DNA of 64,000 nt. Origin: Phytohabitans maris. GTDB taxonomy: Bacteria > Actinomycetota > Actinomycetes > Mycobacteriales > Micromonosporaceae. The translations under genes and the position numbers were made by a program. Positions 1 to 9,095 of the stretch are shown one piece after another (positions within the stretch are counted from its first letter, which is position 1; each line of letters begins with the position of its first letter). The stretch spans positions 1 to 64,000 of the forward strand of contig NZ_JAVHUY010000012.1 of assembly GCF_031085175.1 (NCBI RefSeq), written 5' to 3'. Below the pieces are notes generated by a model, which saw only the letters and a program-made list of their open reading frames with translations, was not told the origin of the DNA and made no database searches.

Positions 1-3000
1 CGGCGGGGTGGCCGCGGTGGCGCCGCCGGCGGGGCGCGCGGCGGCCGGGCGGGACGCGGTGGCCGGGGCGGTCAGGGCGCCGCGCGCGGTGCCGGGCCGG
101 AACGGGGCCGGGTCGCCGTCCGCCGGGGCGGGAAGCGGCGGGCCGCCGAGTCCGAGCCGGAGGCGACCTCGCCGGAGCCCTCCAGCGCCGAGTCGCCGTC
201 CGGTGTGGATTCCGCGGCGGAGAGTACGTCGAACGCGGAGTCGGATCGGGAGGAGACCACGTCCGGCGCCGAGTCCGCCCCGGTCCGTCCCCGCCGGCGC
301 GGCGGCGAGGGTCGGGGCGCGGCCGGCACCGCTCGTGGCGGGTCCGGTGCGGGTCGTGGCCGCCGGGTGGTGCGGGTGCGTCCGGCCGGGAGCCCGGAGC
401 CGAGCGGCGTGCCCTCCAGCAGCCGGGCCACCGGGTCGACCCGGTCGGCGCGGGCGGGCCGCCGGGGCGCGGCCGAGGTCGTCGGCTCCGGACCGTACGC
501 CGGCTGGACCGTGGACGCCGTCGAGGTGCGGCCGCCGGACGGGCGGGGGGAGCCGCTCACCTACGCCGGCTACCGGGCGCCGGACCGCGCGGAGTTCGTC
601 GCGATCGACCCGGAGACCGGCGCGCCGATCGGGTCGTTCCGGCCGGGGCCGCGGGGGGCGTGGGTGCCGATCGAACCCGCTCCGGACACCGAGATGCCTG
701 ACGCCGGGTCGGAGAGCTCGGAACTGTCCGACCTGGACAGTGACGACGTCGAGCCTCCCTCCGATATGGACGCCGGCCCGCCGGCGGCCCGGCCCGAGCC
801 GCCTCGCGAGCCGGTCGGCAGCGACCTGGCGCTCTTCCTGACCGGAGCCGCGGCGGGCCCGAGCACGGCGCCTCGGGACGGTGCCCCCGCGCGGACCGGC
901 GGGGACGAGACCGGCGCCGCCGAGACCGGAAGCACCGTGATGGCCACCTTCACCGACGGCTCGTACGCCATCGCGAAGCGACCGCCGGCCGGCGCCCCGG
1001 ACTGGCACGCGGTCGGCGTCCGGATCTTCTGGCCGGACGGCACGCCCCGGGGCGGCTACGAGGCGCGCCGGCTGGTCCGCGCCGACCACGTCGCCGCCGC
1101 GCGGATGCACACCCACACCGACCTGCCGGGCGCCTTCCACCTCAACATCCTCTTCGCGACCGAGCAGAGCGACCGGGAACACCTGGACCTGGTCGGCCTC
1201 ACCGCCGAGCCGGCCCGGCGGATCCTCCGGGACGTGTACGGCGCGCAGCTGCTCCCCGGGTCGACGCCGGACGTGCACCACTACCGGATGTCGCGGGAGG
1301 CGGCCAACCGGACCGCGCGGCAGCAGCTGGCGCGGCTCGGCTGGACCGTGCACCCCGAGGGCGAGGCCCCGGCCGTCGCGGGCGGCGGGACCGGCCTCTC
1401 CGACCGCGACGCGGACCACTTCTACCAGCTCGCCAAGAGCGTCGGCTGGGACGCCGCGGGTGAGGACCGGCTGAAGCGGGCCAGGCACCGGGTGGAGAAG
1501 GGGCTCGGCACCCGTACCCCCAGGGACAAGGCCCGCGAGTTCGTGGCGCACGTGGTCGCCGAGCACCGGGAGACCGAGCCGGTCCAGCGGGCCCTCGACC
1601 AGCTCGACCTCGGCGGGCACCGGCTGTACCGGGCCACGGTCAAGGGGCGGCCGGTCGTGCTCCGGGCCCGGGTGGACGGCGCCGGGCACGTGGTCAGCGC
1701 CCGGCCGGCGACCCGGCTCGACGAGGAACTGCGCGGCCACGACCACGACTCGGTCCTGGCCGAGCTGCTCGGCGCGGGCGGCTGGACGGTGCGGGCCGGC
1801 CACGCCAGCACCGTCGACCCGGACGCGCGGCGGATCACCCTCGACTTCCACAGCACCGCCGCCTGGACCACGCTGGCCGCGGCGCACGCGATCGCGACCG
1901 GCCCGGACGCCCCGCCGCACCTCGCGATGGAGTACCGGACGTTCCGCGGCGCCCAGATCCTCCCGACCCTGCGCCGGTGGGCGCACCAGCTCCAGGAGAG
2001 GCTGACCGGAGACGAGCAGGACGTATACAGCGCCCTCGGCATCGTCGCCCGGCGCACCGCCTGGGAGGCCGGGACGCCGGCCCTGCGCGGTCCGTTCCCG
2101 GTGGACCGGCCCGAGCCGGACTCGGGCTGCGCCGGCTGGTTCCTCGGCCGCACCTGGAAGGCGGCGGTCGACCCGGACCAGCCGGTCGATCACGTGCTGC
2201 GGACCATGGGACACGAGATGTTCCACAGCGAGCAGCGCGCCGTGACCGGCCAGTGGCGGGCCAACGAGACCGGCGACCCGGCCGTGCTGGCCACGTTCAC
2301 CGACAACCGCGACGTCCAGCTCGACCTCTGGGACCCGCGACGCCGGCCGGCGGACGACGAGCGGTACCCGGCGGCCGCGAACCTCTGGACGTACGACCTC
2401 GACCGCCCCGAGGCGCGCGCCGTGAACCGCGTGCACAACCGCATCGCGAAGCTGGCCCGCGACGCCAACGACCGGCTGGCCGCCGCCCGCGCGACCGGGA
2501 GTCCCGGCGAGCGCCTCCTGGCCCGGTTCGAACGGGGCCAGGCCGCCGCCCGGCTGCTGGCGGCCGACGCCGACTCCCTCTACACCGCGCAGCTCATGGA
2601 GGCGCAGGCCTTCATGTACGTCGTGGACCTCGCGGCGGGCGGCTCGGTGCTGGACTGGACCCGGATGCCGGGCGCGCTCGTACCCGGCGGGATCGACGGG
2701 TACGACGTGACGCCGCTCGGCACGGCCGGCAGCTTCCTGCGCCCGGCGGGGTCCACTCTGGAGCCGCCGGAGCGGCTGTCCCATCCGGACCGCCCGCTCG
2801 TGGTGGTGCCGGTGGCCGATCCCGCCGACGCCGGCCGGGTGCTGCGCGAGCTGCGCGACCGGCTGCCGGCCGGGGCGCTGGTGGAGCCGCTGCTGCCCGA
2901 GCGGGTGACCGCGGAACGGGCGGTGGAGCTGGCCGAGGCGCTGGGCGAGGGGCACGTCCTGGCGATCGCCGCCGACCGGGTCAGCCCGGCCGGGGCGCTG

Positions 3001-3837
3001 GTCGACCACTTCGTGCCGTACAGCCGGGGGCACGCGCCGACGCTGCGGCCGGCGGCGCACTACCACACCGTCCACGCGACACCGCAGAGCCCGCTCGTGC
3101 GGCTGACCCGGGTCGGGCTGTACGCCGAGGGCGGCGAGCGGTACGAGCTGCTGCCCGGCTGGCACGCGGTCGTCGTAGGGGAGCGGGTGTGGATCGGGCC
3201 GGCCGGCGAGCAACCGTCCATCGAGGACGACGACCCGCCGGTGGTCATCGGCACGATGCACCGCGACACGCCGTGGACGGTCTGGCAGCACGGGCTGTGG
3301 GTGGCCCGCGACCTCGCCAGCCACCGGGGGACCACCACCGACGCCGGGTTCGTCCGGGTGCACCGGCCGGCCCCGTCGCCGCCGCCCGTGCCGGTACCGG
3401 ACCCGGAGGTCGTCCACGCCGTCGACGCGCGGGACGAGGAGCTGCTCCAGCGGGCCTTCGGCGCCGGGCGGGCGGTCGACCCGGCCCGGTACCGGTACGA
3501 CCCGCCGGCCGGCGACGACCAGGCCGGGCCGTCGCGGCGGGAGCTCGGCTTCACCGCGTACCACCTGGTGGACGAGCTGCTGGACCTGGCCGGCGCCGAC
3601 CCGGCCGACGGCGACCCGGACCGGCTCGTCGCGGCGCTGGACGACCTGGCCGGCCGGCTCGGCGAGCCCCGGCGCGAGCTGCTGCCGGTCGCGTACGCGG
3701 CCGCCCGGGTGTACGGCCTGGGCGAGCTGACCGGGGCCCGGCTCCGCCTGGTGCACGGCGTGCTGCGCGGCCGCCACCCCCACGGCCCGCTGCCCGTCGG
3801 GGCGCCGCCCACCGGGCCCGCGCCCAGCCTCGCGTGA
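1..3837 (+). CDS. Very large RG-rich protein with HEMFH metalloprotease-like motif (5' end outside window)
   Basis: The frame is open from the first base, so the gene begins upstream. A methionine at 205 exists but the same frame is stop-free before it, so I treat this as the C-terminal ~1278 residues. The first ~55 residues are an arginine/glycine tract of RGG type; an acidic Ser/Glu/Asp stretch follows, then a second RG block around 270-400, and a further acidic linker near 690-780. The body has mixed alpha/beta character. At 2212-2226 it encodes HEMFH, the HExxH signature of zinc metalloproteases, followed by a helical segment. The last ~100 residues look helical. No family is recognised with confidence. 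Giant modular actinobacterial proteins of this type are often secreted effectors or toxin-like proteins; that role is inference, supported only by the mycosin-like and EccA-like genes nearby. No signal peptide can be judged because the N-terminus is missing. Confidence 0.75.
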   Translation, partial: RRGGRGGAAGGARGGRAGRGGRGGQGAARGAGPERGRVAVRRGGKRRAAESEPEATSPEPSSAESPSGVDSAAESTSNAESDREETTSGAESAPVRPRRRGGEGRGAAGTARGGSGAGRGRRVVRVRPAGSPEPSGVPSSSRATGSTRSARAGRRGAAEVVGSGPYAGWTVDAVEVRPPDGRGEPLTYAGYRAPDRAEFVAIDPETGAPIGSFRPGPRGAWVPIEPAPDTEMPDAGSESSELSDLDSDDVEPPSDMDAGPPAARPEPPREPVGSDLALFLTGAAAGPSTAPRDGAPARTGGDETGAAETGSTVMATFTDGSYAIAKRPPAGAPDWHAVGVRIFWPDGTPRGGYEARRLVRADHVAAARMHTHTDLPGAFHLNILFATEQSDREHLDLVGLTAEPARRILRDVYGAQLLPGSTPDVHHYRMSREAANRTARQQLARLGWTVHPEGEAPAVAGGGTGLSDRDADHFYQLAKSVGWDAAGEDRLKRARHRVEKGLGTRTPRDKAREFVAHVVAEHRETEPVQRALDQLDLGGHRLYRATVKGRPVVLRARVDGAGHVVSARPATRLDEELRGHDHDSVLAELLGAGGWTVRAGHASTVDPDARRITLDFHSTAAWTTLAAAHAIATGPDAPPHLAMEYRTFRGAQILPTLRRWAHQLQERLTGDEQDVYSALGIVARRTAWEAGTPALRGPFPVDRPEPDSGCAGWFLGRTWKAAVDPDQPVDHVLRTMGHEMFHSEQRAVTGQWRANETGDPAVLATFTDNRDVQLDLWDPRRRPADDERYPAAANLWTYDLDRPEARAVNRVHNRIAKLARDANDRLAAARATGSPGERLLARFERGQAAARLLAADADSLYTAQLMEAQAFMYVVDLAAGGSVLDWTRMPGALVPGGIDGYDVTPLGTAGSFLRPAGSTLEPPERLSHPDRPLVVVPVADPADAGRVLRELRDRLPAGALVEPLLPERVTAERAVELAEALGEGHVLAIAADRVSPAGALVDHFVPYSRGHAPTLRPAAHYHTVHATPQSPLVRLTRVGLYAEGGERYELLPGWHAVVVGERVWIGPAGEQPSIEDDDPPVVIGTMHRDTPWTVWQHGLWVARDLASHRGTTTDAGFVRVHRPAPSPPPVPVPDPEVVHAVDARDEELLQRAFGAGRAVDPARYRYDPPAGDDQAGPSRRELGFTAYHLVDELLDLAGADPADGDPDRLVAALDDLAGRLGEPRRELLPVAYAAARVYGLGELTGARLRLVHGVLRGRHPHGPLPVGAPPTGPAPSLA

Positions 3838-3915
3838 CGCGGGCGCGGAGAACGGCGTGAACGCGATCGCCATCCGGCCCGTAGTGGAGGCGAAGCGGGC
3901 GGATTGGGGAGTGGC

Positions 3916-6642
3916 GTGGATCTGCGGGATCGGGTGCGCCTGCGCACCGTCTTCGCGGGCCGGCGGGAGGAGCTGGCGGCCCTGCACGCCGCCCGGCGCG
4001 ACGCCGCCGGGCGGGGCCGGCTCGTCCTGGTGCGCGGGACGGCCGGCGTCGGCAAGTCGGCGTTGCTGGACGCCGCCGCGCGGGCCTGGCGCAAGGCCGG
4101 CGTACAGGTGATCCGGGTGAGCCTCGCCGGCGCGGACACCGCCGACCCGTACGGGTTCCGGCGGCTGGCCGACGCGGTGCGGGACGAGTTCGAGCGGATC
4201 GGCGAGCCGCGGCTGGCCGCCTCGCTCGGCGTGCTCGGCGGGTCGCCGGCGGGGGACGGCGCGGCGATGGGGCTGGTGCTGGCGGCGGGTACCGCGTTCG
4301 ACCTGATCAGCCGGCGGCGGCCGGTGGTCCTGGTCGCCGACGACGTCGACGGGGTCACCGCGCCGGTGCTCGCGCTCGGCGCCGCCGCCCGGCCGGGCTG
4401 CCTGGTCGTGGCCGCCTGCCGGGACGGGCGGCACCCGGCGGCGGTCCAGCTCGCGGCCCGCGCCGACCTCGTGCTCGACCTGGCGCCGCTGCCCGAGGAG
4501 ACGGTCGAGGCGCTGCTCACCCGGGCCCGCGGGATACCGCCGGACGGCGCGCTGCTGCCCGCGCTGCGCGGCGCGCTCGGGCCGCTGCTCGGCCACCCCG
4601 GCACGCTGCTGTCCACCCTGGACGACCTGGAACGGAGGCGGCGGCTGGCCGTGCGCGGCGGCCACCTGTGCCTGGTCGGGCCGGCGGCGCCCATCGCGCT
4701 CCCGGCCGGCCACGAGCTCGTCGCCCGGGCCCGCGCCCTCGGCCCGGCGGCGCGGTGCCTGGCCACGGCCGTCGCGGTCGCGCCGCTGCCGGTGGACGAC
4801 CTGCCGGTGCTCGCCGAGGCCACCCGGGACCGGCTGGACGACTACGGCCGCGCGGCCGACCGGCTCGTCGACGCCGGCGTGCTCGTCGTCGACGCGGGCG
4901 GCCGGCTCCACCCGCGCTGCGCCGCGCTCGCCGCCCGCCTGGTGGAGGACGCCGGGCCGGCCGGGGTGGGGCGGCTGCACCGGGCCCTCGCCGCCGCGCT
5001 GCTGCGCCGGGTCGGGCACGGTGACGCGGCCGACCGGGCGGCCCTGGCCGACCACATCGCCCTGGCCGGCCGCGCGATGCCGCCGGACGGGCGCAGCGCC
5101 GCGTGGCTGTCGGCGATGGCGGACCGGTACGAGGAGGGCGGTTCCGACCGGACGATCCGGTGGCTGCGGGCCGCGCTGTGGCACGCCAGCACCGCCCCCG
5201 AGGCCGGCCCCGGGCGGAAGCGGGCGGGCCGGCGGGGCCAGGAGTGGGAGCGGACCCGCGCGCGGCTGCTGAGCCTGCTGGTCCGCGCCGGCCGGTACGA
5301 CGACCTCGCCGAGGTGGTCGCTGTGGCACCGGGCGCCGGGCCGGTCCCCGGCGACCTGGCCGTCGCCGCCGCGCTCGCGGCCGTCCACAGGGGAGCGCCG
5401 CACGGCGGTACCGCCGACCCGTACGCGTGGTGGTTCGGCGAGCCGGGCGCCGCGCCGGTCCAGAGTGGAGCCGCACCGGACGGCGGGTCGGCGCTGGTGA
5501 GCGCGGCCGAGCTGGCACGGATCCGGTCGGCGCTGCGGGGCGGGGCGGAGCGGCCGGCGACCCGGGCGGACGACCGGCTGCTGGCGGCGGGCTCCGCCGG
5601 TGACCTGGTCACCGTCTTCCAGATCGTGCTCGGCCCCCGTTACGGTCCGCCGGGGAGCGGACCGCTCGCGGCGTACCGGCGGCTGCTGGACCGCTTCGCG
5701 GCCGGTGACCTGCCGGCGGTGCTCTCCGCCGCGCGGGAGGTGCGGGCCGGCGCCGGCGGCGGTCTCGTGCCCGACCTGGCCGGGCTCTTCGCGGCGGAGG
5801 CACACGCCCTGCTCGGCGACGCCAGGCAGGCGGCCGCCTGCCTGGCGGACGTGCCCGCGCGACCGTCCACAGTGGCGCTGCGCGCCTGGGTGGCGTGCGG
5901 GCTGGCCGACCGGTTCACCGGCGACACCCGCGCCGCGCTGCGCGACGGGTGGGCGGCGGTCGAGCGGCAGCGCGCCGGTGGCGGGCGGATCGGCGTCGAG
6001 CAGCTGCTGCCGAGGCTGGCCGGGCTGGCCGCCCGCGCCGGCGGGCCGGAGCTGGCCGACCGGTTGCTCGCGGAGGCGGAGCGGCTGCGCATGCGCCCCG
6101 ACCCGTGGATCACCCGGGAGACCGCGCTGCTGGTCCGCGCGCTGGTGCGCCGGGATCCGGTCGCGGCGCGGGCCGGCGCCACCCTGACCCGGGGCCGCGG
6201 CCACCGGCCCGACCTCGTCGAGACCTACCTCGCGGTCGGCGCGCTGGCCGCCGAGGCCCGGCCGTGGCTGCGCCAGGCGTACGAGGCGTGCGCCGGCCTC
6301 CCCGCACCGCACCTGCGGTCCCGGGTCGTCGCGCTGATGCGCGAGCGGGACGTCCCGGTGCCCCGGGCCCGACCGCACCGCGCCGGCCTGTCCACAGTGG
6401 AGCGGCAGGTGGTCGAGATGATCCGGGACGGCCGGACCAACCGGCAGATCGCGGCCGCGCTGCGGATCAGCGAGAAGACGGTGGAGAACCACCTGACCCG
6501 GCTGTTCGCCCGCACCGGCTGCCGCTCCCGGGTGGAGCTGGCGGCGGCGAGCCTGTCCGGGCAGGCGTTGGAGGCGGTGCCGGGCGGTGCGCCGCCACCC
6601 GGGCCGGAACCCGGCACGGCGCGGCTCGGCATGGCGTCCTGA
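3916..6642 (+). CDS. LuxR-family regulator with N-terminal ATPase domain (LAL type), first of two paralogs
   Basis: A 908-residue cytoplasmic regulator. A P-loop ([11 protein letters not shown], from about residue 41) and a Walker-B-like segment ([10 protein letters not shown]) define the N-terminal STAND/AAA-type ATPase. A long helical, TPR-like middle follows, and the last ~65 residues are a LuxR/NarL helix-turn-helix ([11 protein letters not shown], then [19 protein letters not shown]). Proteins of this class use ATP and a ligand or partner to switch DNA binding. GTG 3916 is chosen because GGGGA sits 6 nt upstream; a TTG at 3904 is possible but lacks a site. The gene lies 26 bp before the beta-helix/AAA+ gene. 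Its C-terminus ([13 protein letters not shown], then the HTH) is clearly paralogous to the end of the regulator at 9092-11884. It contains the word TCCACAGTGGA at 6391, just before the HTH. Confidence 0.88.
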   Translation: MDLRDRVRLRTVFAGRREELAALHAARRDAAGRGRLVLVRGTAGVGKSALLDAAARAWRKAGVQVIRVSLAGADTADPYGFRRLADAVRDEFERIGEPRLAASLGVLGGSPAGDGAAMGLVLAAGTAFDLISRRRPVVLVADDVDGVTAPVLALGAAARPGCLVVAACRDGRHPAAVQLAARADLVLDLAPLPEETVEALLTRARGIPPDGALLPALRGALGPLLGHPGTLLSTLDDLERRRRLAVRGGHLCLVGPAAPIALPAGHELVARARALGPAARCLATAVAVAPLPVDDLPVLAEATRDRLDDYGRAADRLVDAGVLVVDAGGRLHPRCAALAARLVEDAGPAGVGRLHRALAAALLRRVGHGDAADRAALADHIALAGRAMPPDGRSAAWLSAMADRYEEGGSDRTIRWLRAALWHASTAPEAGPGRKRAGRRGQEWERTRARLLSLLVRAGRYDDLAEVVAVAPGAGPVPGDLAVAAALAAVHRGAPHGGTADPYAWWFGEPGAAPVQSGAAPDGGSALVSAAELARIRSALRGGAERPATRADDRLLAAGSAGDLVTVFQIVLGPRYGPPGSGPLAAYRRLLDRFAAGDLPAVLSAAREVRAGAGGGLVPDLAGLFAAEAHALLGDARQAAACLADVPARPSTVALRAWVACGLADRFTGDTRAALRDGWAAVERQRAGGGRIGVEQLLPRLAGLAARAGGPELADRLLAEAERLRMRPDPWITRETALLVRALVRRDPVAARAGATLTRGRGHRPDLVETYLAVGALAAEARPWLRQAYEACAGLPAPHLRSRVVALMRERDVPVPRARPHRAGLSTVERQVVEMIRDGRTNRQIAAALRISEKTVENHLTRLFARTGCRSRVELAAASLSGQALEAVPGGAPPPGPEPGTARLGMAS

Positions 6643-6668
6643 CCCACCGCACCGGAGGTACCACCAGC

Positions 6669-9095
6669 GTGAACCAGCACAGGATCACCGTCACCCAGTC
6701 GGGGGGCGCCGGCTACCGGACGCTGACCGAGGCGCTCGCCGCCGCCACCGACGGCGCGACCATCGCCGTACGCCCCGGCAGCTACCCGGAAAACCTCGTG
6801 CTCACGAAGATCGTCACGATCACCGCGGCGGACGGTCCGGGCACGGTGCGGCTCACCCCGCCGGCCGGCGTACCGCTCATCCTGGCCGCCGAGTCCGCCG
6901 CCCTCTCCGGCCTGGCGATCCAGGCCAGCGACGCGGAGAGCCCCGCGCTCGCGCTCACCGCCGGCCAGCTCAGCGTCACCGAGTGCGAGCTGAGCGCGGC
7001 CTCGTGGGCGGCGGTCTTCGTCCGCGACCGGGGTTCGCTCACGATGCGCGGCAGCCGGGTCAGCAACCGGGTCGGGGCGGGCGTCGTGGTCACCTCGGCG
7101 ACCGGCAGCGTGCTCGACGACTGCCGCATCGAGCGGCTCGGCACCTCCGGCGTCGTGGTCGCCGAGCACGGCGTGGTGCGGGTGCGCGCCTGCACGGTCC
7201 GGGACGCCAAGGGGAACGGCATCTGCCTCAACGGCCACGGCCGGATCACCATCGAGGACACCGAGGTCAGCGGGGCGGGCAAGCCGGCGCTCGCGGCCGA
7301 GCAGCAGTCCGCGGCGACGGTACGCCGGCTCACCGTCACCGGCACCAACGGCGTCGGCGTGTACCTCGCCACCACCGGCACCGCGACGCTGGAGGAGTGC
7401 ACAGTGGACGGCAGCGCCGCCGACGGCGTCTTCACCGGCGAGCGGTGCGCCCCGACCCTGCGCCGCTGCCGGGTGACCGGTGCGCGGCGCACCGGCTACC
7501 GGTTCGCCGGCCGGGCCGGCGGGAAGCTGGAGTCGTGCACCGCGCACAAGGTGGCCGGCGTCGGGGTGAGCGTCGGCGACCGGGGCACCCCGGAGTTCAC
7601 CGACCTGGTGGTCAGCGACTGCACCGGCGCCGGGGTGCACCTCGACGGCGGCGCCGACCCGTTCTTCCACCGGCTCCAGGTGCTCGGCTGCGACGGGGCC
7701 GCCATCGAGGCCGTCGACGGCGCGCGCGGCCGGTTCGAGAACGTCACGGTCGAGCGCGGCGGCGCCGTCGGAGTCTCGGTCAGCGGCGGTGCCCGCCCGT
7801 CGCTGAGCGGGCTGAGCCTGCGCGGCAGCGCCGCCGCGGGGGTACACGTGACCGGCGCCGCGGCCTCGCTGACCGACTGCGAGATCGCGAACGCCGGGGC
7901 CGAGGGCGTGCGGGCCGGCGCCGGCGCGGACGTCTCCCTGGTCGGCTGCCGGGTGCACGACGCGGAGGGCGCCGGCTGCCGGTTCGACCCGGAGTCGGCC
8001 GGGACGGTCACCGACTCCGAGTTCTCCGCGAACGGCGGCGACGGGATCGAGCTGCACACCGCCGACGCCGTGCGGATCACCGGCTGCACCGTACGGGACA
8101 ACGGCGGCGCCGGGCTCCGCCAGGTGGTACCCGGCGGCGCGGTACGGGTCGACGCGCTGACCAGCACCCGCAACCGGCTGCCCGACGCGTACGGCTCGGT
8201 GGCCGCCGCCGCACCCGAGCCGGCCCCCGCCGCCCGTCCCGAGGGGCAGCGGGCGGCCGTCGCCCGCGGCTCGGACCCGCTGCGCGAGCTGCACTCGCTG
8301 GTCGGCCTGGACGGCGTCAAGCAGGAGGTCACCTCGCTGGTCAACCTCAACAAGATGGCCCAGCGCCGCAAGGAGGCCGGGCTCTCCGCCCCGCCGATGG
8401 CCCGGCACCTGGTCTTCGCCGGCGCGCCCGGCACCGGCAAGACGACCGTGGCCCGGCTGTACGGCGCGATCCTCGCCGAGCTGGGCGTGCTGCGCAAAGG
8501 GCATCTCGTCGAGGTCGCCCGCGCCGACCTGGTCGCGCAGATCATCGGCGGTACCGCGATCAAGACGACCGAGGCGTTCAACTCCGCGCTCGGCGGGGTG
8601 CTGTTCATCGACGAGGCGTACACGCTGAGCAGCAGCCGCGGCGGCACCGGCCCGGACTTCGGGCGGGAGGCGATCGACACGCTGGTCAAGCTGATGGAGG
8701 ACCACCGCGACGACGTCGTGGTGATCGCCGCCGGCTACTCCGCCGAGATGGAACGCTTCCTGGCCGCCAACCCGGGCATGGAGTCCCGGTTCAGCCGGAC
8801 CATCGAGTTCGTCAACTACACCCCGGCGGAGCTGGTGACCATCGTGGAGAACCACTGCGCCCGCCACGACTACCGGCTCGACGAGGCCGCCGGCACCGCC
8901 CTGCTGGCGTACTTCGACGAGATACCCAAGGACGGCACGTTCGGCAACGGGCGCGAGGCCCGCAAGGTCTTCGAGCGGATGGCCGACCGGCAGGCCTCCC
9001 GGCTCGCGGTCGCCCCGGACGTGGGCGCGGCCGAGCTGGCCCTGCTCACGGTCGAGGACCTGCCGTTCGCCCCGGCCAAGGGGACCGGCCGGTGA
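6669..9095 (+). CDS. Right-handed beta-helix repeat protein fused to a CbxX/EccA-like AAA+ ATPase
   Basis: An 808-residue two-part protein. Residues 1 to ~520 are parallel beta-helix repeats (pectate-lyase/PbH1 type) with regularly spaced G-V-x-V and C-x-V rungs, starting with a segment typical of pectinesterase-like helices ([15 protein letters not shown]). A short Ala/Pro linker leads to an AAA+ domain at ~530-800: Walker [14 protein letters not shown] near residue 585, Walker [10 protein letters not shown] near 645, an SRF arginine-finger region near 705 and [10 protein letters not shown] in the lid. The ATPase belongs to the CbxX/CfqX/SpoVK group that includes the type VII secretion chaperone EccA, which carries TPRs instead of a beta-helix. 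No signal peptide is visible, so a cytoplasmic place is likely. GTG 6669 is preceded by GGAGG. The TGA overlaps the GTG of the next regulator, so translation is probably coupled. The substrate of the unfoldase is unknown. Confidence 0.88.
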   Translation: MNQHRITVTQSGGAGYRTLTEALAAATDGATIAVRPGSYPENLVLTKIVTITAADGPGTVRLTPPAGVPLILAAESAALSGLAIQASDAESPALALTAGQLSVTECELSAASWAAVFVRDRGSLTMRGSRVSNRVGAGVVVTSATGSVLDDCRIERLGTSGVVVAEHGVVRVRACTVRDAKGNGICLNGHGRITIEDTEVSGAGKPALAAEQQSAATVRRLTVTGTNGVGVYLATTGTATLEECTVDGSAADGVFTGERCAPTLRRCRVTGARRTGYRFAGRAGGKLESCTAHKVAGVGVSVGDRGTPEFTDLVVSDCTGAGVHLDGGADPFFHRLQVLGCDGAAIEAVDGARGRFENVTVERGGAVGVSVSGGARPSLSGLSLRGSAAAGVHVTGAAASLTDCEIANAGAEGVRAGAGADVSLVGCRVHDAEGAGCRFDPESAGTVTDSEFSANGGDGIELHTADAVRITGCTVRDNGGAGLRQVVPGGAVRVDALTSTRNRLPDAYGSVAAAAPEPAPAARPEGQRAAVARGSDPLRELHSLVGLDGVKQEVTSLVNLNKMAQRRKEAGLSAPPMARHLVFAGAPGTGKTTVARLYGAILAELGVLRKGHLVEVARADLVAQIIGGTAIKTTEAFNSALGGVLFIDEAYTLSSSRGGTGPDFGREAIDTLVKLMEDHRDDVVVIAAGYSAEMERFLAANPGMESRFSRTIEFVNYTPAELVTIVENHCARHDYRLDEAAGTALLAYFDEIPKDGTFGNGREARKVFERMADRQASRLAVAPDVGAAELALLTVEDLPFAPAKGTGR

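Noticed and set aside
1-170. RG-rich start as a non-coding repeat region
   Set aside because: The frame is continuous with the large downstream protein and codon third positions are consistently G/C, so it is coding.
5895-6668. In-frame extension upstream of the beta-helix/AAA+ gene
   Set aside because: It runs through the first LAL regulator in another frame without protein-like character; GTG 6669 has a good ribosome site.
6587-9091. In-frame extension upstream of the second LAL regulator
   Set aside because: The frame is open but encodes Arg/Ala/Pro-rich sequence opposite the beta-helix gene; the GTGA overlap at 9092 is the natural start.
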